Part shown: piece by piece, positions 5,660-7,873 of the stretch
Position numbering within the stretch: position 1 is the stretch's first letter
How the letters are laid out: every line of letters begins with the position of its first letter
Source of the DNA: Microcaldota archaeon
Lineage (GTDB): Archaea > Micrarchaeota > Micrarchaeia > Micrarchaeales > CABMGC01
Assembly: GCA_030040595.1 (NCBI GenBank)
Contig: JASHTL010000031.1
Span: 1-7,873, forward strand
Direction of reading: 5' to 3'
Length of the DNA stretch: 7,873 nucleotides
Position numbers and translations under genes: made by a program
The notes under the pieces: generated by a model
Databases searched by the model: none
What the model saw: only the letters and a program-made list of their open reading frames with translations
What the model was told of the DNA's origin: nothing

Positions 5660-6679
5660 CTATACGGCTGCTATGCCCTTGAATCCCTTCAGCTGCATAC
5701 CTGCATCGTCGTCGGAGTTGAATATCTCTATCTTCACGTTCATCCGGTCTGCCATGTCGAGCACCTTGCGCACTTCGGAGTCGTTGATCACTGAGTCGTT
5801 GACAAGCACGGCAGAGGGCCTTGATTCCGTGAGGACCTTGGCAACGCTCTCCGCGCCGTACGAAGCCTTCCCGGCCCTGAGCCCTGCAAGGAACGTGTTG
5901 AGGTACTCGAATTCCTTCTTGACGTGCTCGTTCTCAAGGAGATCGCCGACTGCAGAGCTGCGCATGACTTCCCGTATTCCGGATCTTTCCGCGTCGCTCG
6001 CCGGCGCGTAGAAGAGCCTCTTCTTTATCTCTATGTTGTTGTCCGATATATGCTTCTTCAGGTCGTCCTTGGTGAACCCAGGTCCGGCTATTATGATCAT
6101 GTCAACGGACATGTTCTCTATGGACTTTATCACGTCGCTGAAGTACTGGATGCGCTGCTTGGCGTAATCCTTCTCCTTCATTCTCTTGCTCAAGTGGCTG
6201 TACAGCTCCGTGACAATGTCTATCCCGTATCCCTTGATGTACGATACGAGCGCCTTCTCGTCGTCAAGGACGATCACGCCCAGTCTCGGTTTTCTGGACT
6301 CCTTCTGTGCCTCCCTCAGCCTTCTGAGTATGTATTCCTTCCACTCGTCCTTGAACATGTCTATTATGTCGCCCGGAGCGACATTTATCGTGTGGTGGCT
6401 GCCCAGCGTGATGAACTCGGCGGGCCTTCCTTCCCTTATCGTGCCTATCAGGCGCAGCCTGCCAGCAGCCTTGTCTATCTCGACCTTCTCTATTGATATC
6501 TTGACAGTTATCTCCTTCTGTTCGCCGACGTCCTTCTCGCTTGCCTTGAATCTCCTGTAGCTGTGGGCCTCTGCCATGTCGCCCTTCGAGAGGATTATGG
6601 CGAGGAGGTAGAGGTCGTCAAACGAGTCCGGCTCCACCTTGACTGCGTTGGAAACTGGGTTGAATCTTATAAGCCGCAT
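5660..6679 (-). CDS. pelA: Pelota, mRNA surveillance and ribosome rescue factor
   Basis: Archaeal pelota (Dom34 in yeast) is an eRF1-like protein that enters the empty A site of stalled ribosomes. With aEF1A as GTPase and then ABCE1, it splits the subunits; it lacks the GGQ loop and does not hydrolyse peptidyl-tRNA. At 339 residues it has the normal length and three domains: residues 1-125 (Sm-like domain with FDDLYLLAIILSKGD at 20-34, GRLRLIGTI at 73-81 and GSHHTINV at 93-100), 132-260 (with IIIAGPGFTKDDLKKH at 195-210), and 262-339 (ending in VKIEIFNSDDDAGMQLKGFKGIAAV). It ends at GIAAV, a few residues shorter than the usual GIAAILRY ending. The ATG at 6677-6679 has no Shine-Dalgarno and sits about 32 bases from a TATA box, so the mRNA is probably almost leaderless. 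It is divergent from the DedA gene and convergent with the pilin-like gene. Confidence 0.93.
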   Translation of the reverse strand: MRLIRFNPVSNAVKVEPDSFDDLYLLAIILSKGDMAEAHSYRRFKASEKDVGEQKEITVKISIEKVEIDKAAGRLRLIGTIREGRPAEFITLGSHHTINVAPGDIIDMFKDEWKEYILRRLREAQKESRKPRLGVIVLDDEKALVSYIKGYGIDIVTELYSHLSKRMKEKDYAKQRIQYFSDVIKSIENMSVDMIIIAGPGFTKDDLKKHISDNNIEIKKRLFYAPASDAERSGIREVMRSSAVGDLLENEHVKKEFEYLNTFLAGLRAGKASYGAESVAKVLTESRPSAVLVNDSVINDSEVRKVLDMADRMNVKIEIFNSDDDAGMQLKGFKGIAAV

Positions 6680-6706
6680 ACTCGGTCAAACCTTTATTCC
6701 AGTCAA

Positions 6707-6718
6707 GGTTAAAATACC
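6707..6718. promoter_or_regulatory. Shared bidirectional TATA region of pelota and DedA
   Basis: The plus strand reads GGTTAAAATACC and the minus strand GGTATTTTAACC, each a fair TATA box with matching G/C edges. Its centre is about 26 bases before the DedA ATG (6738) and 33 bases before the pelota ATG (6679). No other AT-rich box exists in this 58-base gap. A single box therefore seems to serve both directions, giving a leaderless DedA transcript and a pelota leader of about six bases. Confidence 0.5.
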
Positions 6719-6737
6719 GCTGTTGTAATATGCTACT

Positions 6738-7376
6738 ATGGCAAACGCGACGCATGCGTTAATCGGACTTCCTGCAGCTATTATGAGCGTAATCTCGTCG
6801 TATACGTATGTGGGAATATTCCTACTCATGACCCTTGAGTCTGCATCCCTTCCGATACCCAGCGAGATCATTCTTCCTGCGGCAGGCGCGCTCTCCGCAT
6901 CAGGAGCGATAAACATATGGCTGGCCCTCTTAGTCGCGCTGGCTGGAGGCATAATAGGCATGATGATAGACTATTACATAGCCTATTACATAGGAAAAGA
7001 CGTCGTCTACAAGCACCTTGGATGGTTCCGCATAAAAAGGAAGACCCTTGAGTCGTTCGACGCATGGTTCAGGCAGAACGGCCCATTCGCCGTCTTCATC
7101 TCAAGGCTTATCCCGTTGGTGCGGGGCCTGATAAGCTTCCCCGCCGGTTTCGCCAAGATGCCGAAGGCCCAGTTCCTTGCCTATTCATTCTCAGGGACAC
7201 TGATCTGGGACGTGGCGCTTCTCCTCTTCGGGTACTATGCGATCCATATAAGGAACGTTGACCTGCTCTTCGCCGCGATTGCGGTATTCGTTATAGTGCT
7301 CTATGCCATATACGCACTCGCATTCAGGAGGATAAGGGCAGCTGGGAAGAAGAGCAGCACGAGGAAAAAACGGTAA
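6738..7376 (+). CDS. DedA/VTT family membrane protein
   Basis: A 212-residue polytopic membrane protein of the DedA (SNARE-associated/VTT) family. Bacterial members such as UptA and PopT recycle undecaprenyl phosphate or move phospholipids across the membrane; an archaeal member may handle a polyprenyl phosphate or lipid, which is inference. Family landmarks are present: E34 and PIPSEIILPAAG (39-50) in the first re-entrant region, GGIIGMMIDYYIAYYIG (70-86) with D78, then FAVFISRLIPLVRGLISFPAGFAKM (117-141) with R123, R129 and the PAG turn, and GTLIWDVALLLFGYY (153-167). Hydrophobic segments follow at 174-195, and the tail (197-212) is very basic, probably cytoplasmic. The length is typical. 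The ATG at 6738 lies 26 bases from the TATA centre and has no ribosome binding site, which suits leaderless translation. A polyprenyl-phosphate role would fit with the glycosylated-looking surface protein and the GT-C-like protein nearby. Confidence 0.9.
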   Translation: MANATHALIGLPAAIMSVISSYTYVGIFLLMTLESASLPIPSEIILPAAGALSASGAINIWLALLVALAGGIIGMMIDYYIAYYIGKDVVYKHLGWFRIKRKTLESFDAWFRQNGPFAVFISRLIPLVRGLISFPAGFAKMPKAQFLAYSFSGTLIWDVALLLFGYYAIHIRNVDLLFAAIAVFVIVLYAIYALAFRRIRAAGKKSSTRKKR

Positions 7377-7380
7377 AGGC

Positions 7381-7695
7381 TCATTCCCTGGGCTCTATTA
7401 TGTAGTTCCTGACTATCTTTATTACCTGGTCTATGGCCTTCTTGATGTCTGCCTCGGTCTTCGCCCCAGTGCAGATGATCTTGCCGTTCTTGAATAGAAG
7501 CAATGCGGTCTTTGGCTCGTGTATCTTGCATATAGCCCCGGGAAACTGCTCGGGCTCGTAGTCCACGTCGGGGGAGGCCTTGGCTATCCCGTAAAGATCA
7601 AGCTCCACGCCAAGGTCTGCGCTGGCTACGATGTTCTCTATCTTGAACTTCGGATTAAGATTCACCTTTCTCGCTGATGATTTTGATTTTGCCAT
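7381..7695 (-). CDS. tbp: Single-repeat TATA-binding protein (half TBP)
   Basis: A 104-residue protein that is one TBP repeat with a basic N-terminal tail. Archaeal TBPs are about 180-200 residues with two direct repeats that form a saddle on the TATA box; only one is present. The repeat is well preserved: IENIVASADLG (19-29), LDLYGIA (32-38), YEPEQFPGAICKIHEPKTA (46-64), then LLLFKNGKIICTGAKTEADIKKAI to residue 88. F51 and F68 correspond to the phenylalanines that intercalate at the edges of the TATA box, and N21 to the conserved asparagine at its centre. It ends naturally at 7381-7383, four bases from the convergent DedA stop; the sequence beyond is DedA antisense, so no second repeat was lost by a frameshift here. 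The ATG at 7693-7695 was chosen because GTGAT stands four bases upstream; the in-frame GTG at 7704 overlaps that site. It may act as a homodimer, or be a paralogue of a full TBP elsewhere. Confidence 0.88.
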   Translation of the reverse strand: MAKSKSSARKVNLNPKFKIENIVASADLGVELDLYGIAKASPDVDYEPEQFPGAICKIHEPKTALLLFKNGKIICTGAKTEADIKKAIDQVIKIVRNYIIEPRE

Positions 7696-7719
7696 TGCTA
7701 TCACTTGTAGCTGTATCCC

Positions 7720-7729
7720 TATTTAAATA
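7720..7729 (-). promoter_or_regulatory. Palindromic TATA box of the TBP gene
   Basis: TATTTAAATA is a perfect 10-bp palindrome with the same ATTTAAAT octamer as two other promoters here. It is centred about 29 bases before the ATG at 7695, which would put initiation at about 7698 and leave little or no room for the GTGAT site. Either translation is effectively leaderless or the TATATAAATA at 7742-7751 (minus strand) is used instead, with a leader of about 28 bases. If the former, the gene's product binds its own symmetric promoter. Confidence 0.5.
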
Positions 7730-7741
7730 CTGGGTGGGAAG

Positions 7742-7755
7742 GTATTTATATATTG
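7742..7755 (+). promoter_or_regulatory. Candidate TATA box of the eL21 gene
   Basis: GTATTTATATATTG is the strongest AT-rich box ahead of the plus-strand start at 7818. It is centred about 70 bases upstream, so the leader would be about 40 bases, long for this window. The leader could form a short GC-rich hairpin (7780-7797). Confidence 0.4.
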
Positions 7756-7817
7756 ATACACTATACCTACTTGCTTTACCGCACCAGAGTTGGCGCGGCA
7801 AATTATACGGTGTAAAT

Positions 7818-7873
7818 ATGGGAGCCCGATCTCATGGTTTGTTCTCTGGAAGGTCAAGGCACCTCTCCAGGCA
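7818..7873 (+). CDS. rpl21e: Probable ribosomal protein eL21, N-terminal fragment
   Basis: Only 18 codons are inside the window: MGARSHGLFSGRSRHLSR. The pattern of a short basic start with RSHG, then SG, then R and L four or five residues later resembles archaeal eL21 (L21e) N-termini such as those with S-x-G-x-x-x-G-T-R-x-x-L. GGTG at 7809-7812 stands five bases before the ATG at 7818-7820, supporting a real start. Arginine codons include CGA and AGG. eL21 is a small basic protein of the large ribosomal subunit, usually about 95-105 residues. The gene is divergent from the half-TBP gene, with 122 bases between. The identity rests on 18 residues and could be wrong; that a gene starts here is more certain. 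Confidence 0.55.
   Translation, partial: MGARSHGLFSGRSRHLSR

Noticed and set aside
5660..5674. Truncated pelota C-terminus
   Set aside because: Only the last few residues after GIAAV are missing. All three domains and the G-x-Q-L motif region are intact, so this is natural end variation, not a broken gene.
5924..6496. Plus-strand open frame of 190 codons inside pelota
   Set aside because: Pelota is unmistakable on the minus strand and full length. The antisense frame shows no recognisable domain or promoter.
7374..7383. Frameshifted second TBP repeat beyond the stop
   Set aside because: The sequence past the stop encodes the DedA C-terminus on the other strand through to its own stop four bases away. 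No TBP-like words appear there.
7818..7873. Possible tRNA or other structural RNA at the right edge, because GGGAGCC resembles an acceptor stem
   Set aside because: The following bases do not give the T-A pair at positions 8-9, a D-arm or an anticodon arm. An ATG with a GGTG site and an eL21-like reading frame explains the sequence better.

Overview
The window looks like a piece of a compact archaeal chromosome, most likely from a small-genome DPANN lineage of the Micrarchaeota/ARMAN type. The archaeal assignment is firm: there is a pelota gene, a TATA-binding-protein gene, a cupin-type glucose-6-phosphate isomerase, a class III (QSAIEF-type) prepilin-like protein, TATA boxes about 26-40 bases ahead of start codons, GGTG/GGTGAT ribosome binding sites, and arginine coded mostly by AGG/AGA. 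The phylum is an inference from overall style, not from a marker gene.

Layout from left to right. A minus-strand gene runs off the left edge (1-56). Three minus-strand genes follow, each with its own candidate TATA box: a small DUF1801 protein with bacterial features (137-562), a DUF2079 polytopic membrane protein (637-2169), and cupin glucose-6-phosphate isomerase (2278-3030). A 143-base divergent gap then carries two related 16-bp palindromes flanking a symmetric TATA box. They control a 46-residue helical protein (3174-3314), which is followed by an oligo-T terminator. From there the genes alternate strand: an uncharacterised coiled-coil protein (minus, 3394-4593), a secreted pilin-like protein (plus, 4633-5658), pelota (minus, 5660-6679), a DedA/VTT membrane protein (plus, 6738-7376), a single-repeat TBP (minus, 7381-7695) and the first codons of what is probably ribosomal protein eL21 (plus, from 7818).

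There is no obvious operon. Almost every gene has its own candidate promoter, divergent pairs share 39-143 bases, and two convergent pairs are separated by only one and four bases. No stretch over 300 bases lacks a gene, and no mobile element, CRISPR array, tRNA or rRNA was seen.

The most notable point is the TBP gene. It encodes only one of the two repeats that normally form the TBP saddle, yet keeps both DNA-intercalating phenylalanines. The same window has three copies of the perfectly palindromic TATA octamer ATTTAAAT, plus one AT-box placed to serve two divergent genes. A symmetric homodimer made of half-TBPs could explain this. The second notable point is the paired palindromes at the promoter of the 46-residue protein, which look like a repressor's operators.
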